Source of the DNA: Aquibium carbonis
Lineage (GTDB): Bacteria > Pseudomonadota > Alphaproteobacteria > Rhizobiales > Rhizobiaceae
NCBI RefSeq assembly: GCF_003970795.1
Contig: NZ_RWKW01000002.1
Span: 1 to 64,000 of the forward strand
Reading direction: 5' to 3'
Length of the DNA stretch: 64,000 nt
Below are positions 63,823-64,000 of this stretch, piece by piece. Under the pieces are notes generated by a model. That model was not told the origin of the DNA. It did not search any database and saw nothing but the letters and a program-made list of their open reading frames with translations. Both the position numbers and the translations under genes were made by a program. Within the stretch, counting starts at the first letter, position 1; each line of letters begins with the position of its first letter.

Positions 63823-64000
63823 TCAGCCCTTGAGGGCTTCGAGCAGAGTCTGCCCGAGTCGCGCCGGCGAGGGTGAAACACGAATACCCGCCGATTCCAT
63901 GGCCGCGATCTTGTCTTCCGCGCCACCCTTGCCGCCGGAGATCACCGCGCCCGCATGGCCCATCGTGCGTCCGGCCGGGGCCGTACGGCCCGCGATGAAG
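63823..64000 (-). CDS. sucD: Succinyl-CoA synthetase alpha subunit (partial, C-terminal end)
   Basis: Last 58 residues of SucD, the subunit that carries the phosphohistidine and CoA site. The segment [20 protein letters not shown] and the ending [11 protein letters not shown] match the family's C-terminus, and [18 protein letters not shown] is the usual segment between them. The N-terminal part with the active His lies outside the window. Its neighbours, sucA and sucB, fit the rhizobial sucCDAB order. Confidence 0.93.
   Translation of the reverse strand, partial: FIAGRTAPAGRTMGHAGAVISGGKGGAEDKIAAMESAGIRVSPSPARLGQTLLEALKG

Overview
The window is about 65% G+C and reads as ordinary chromosome of an alphaproteobacterium of the order Hyphomicrobiales (Rhizobiales), most like the Phyllobacteriaceae (Mesorhizobium-like). 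The evidence is the gene families and their order: ruvA/ruvB-ybgC-tolQRA, ffh-chorismate mutase-rpsP, a liv operon ending in a DUF6867 protein, a roughly 1153-residue single-chain pyruvate carboxylase, an RpoH-type sigma factor, and purA beside a conserved rhizobial membrane protein. sucD-sucA-sucB closes the window. I found no transposase, phage gene, CRISPR array, tRNA or rRNA.

Layout. 1-6.1 kb (mostly minus): tolA (partial), tolR, tolQ, ybgC, a divergent GH5 glycosidase, ruvB, a VapBC toxin-antitoxin pair and ruvA. The toxin-antitoxin pair splits ruvA from ruvB, and ruvC is not found nearby. 6.2-19.6 kb: MFS exporter with its MarR regulator, M3 oligopeptidase, aldo/keto reductase, site-2 protease, typA, an EAL phosphodiesterase, a LysR regulator divergent from mmsA, and a small exported protein. 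19.6-28.7 kb: a GntR-controlled hydroxyproline pair (FAD oxidase and epimerase), then livHMGF, a DUF6867 protein and the binding protein, closed by a strong terminator. 28.9-35.4 kb: pyc, a lytic transglycosylase, a zinc-ribbon metallopeptidase and an esterase. 35.4-44.7 kb: a candidate small RNA, ffh, chorismate mutase, rpsP, a degenerate ThiE-like protein coupled to a Sel1-repeat protein, efp, an inositol monophosphatase, a hemolysin III-type membrane protein, a MotA/ExbB plus MotB/OmpA pair and a DUF1304 protein. 44.9-56.9 kb: FAD dehydrogenase plus M20 amidohydrolase, an ABC exporter, rpmE, a yebC/SelW-like pair, a VOC/membrane protein pair, rluD, rpoH, an EAL protein and a 559-residue membrane protein. 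56.9-64 kb: purA, an EamA transporter, sucB, sucA and sucD (partial).

How the genes work together. Most of the window is housekeeping: envelope constriction (Tol), recombination (Ruv), protein targeting and translation (Ffh, bS16, bL31, EF-P, TypA, RluD), central carbon flow (Pyc, SucAB/D, MmsA) and amino-acid uptake (Liv). The accessory content is small. Signals that may be worth following are the vapBC insertion with its promoter/operator, a CtrA-like site before tolQ, a perfect 19-bp operator in the hydroxyproline cluster, a promoter-to-terminator small-RNA unit before ffh, a stator-like membrane pair outside any flagellar context, and tandem repeats over the typA stop codon. No clearly new multi-gene system is evident; the stator-like pair and the ThiE-like/Sel1 pair are the best candidates for undescribed function.
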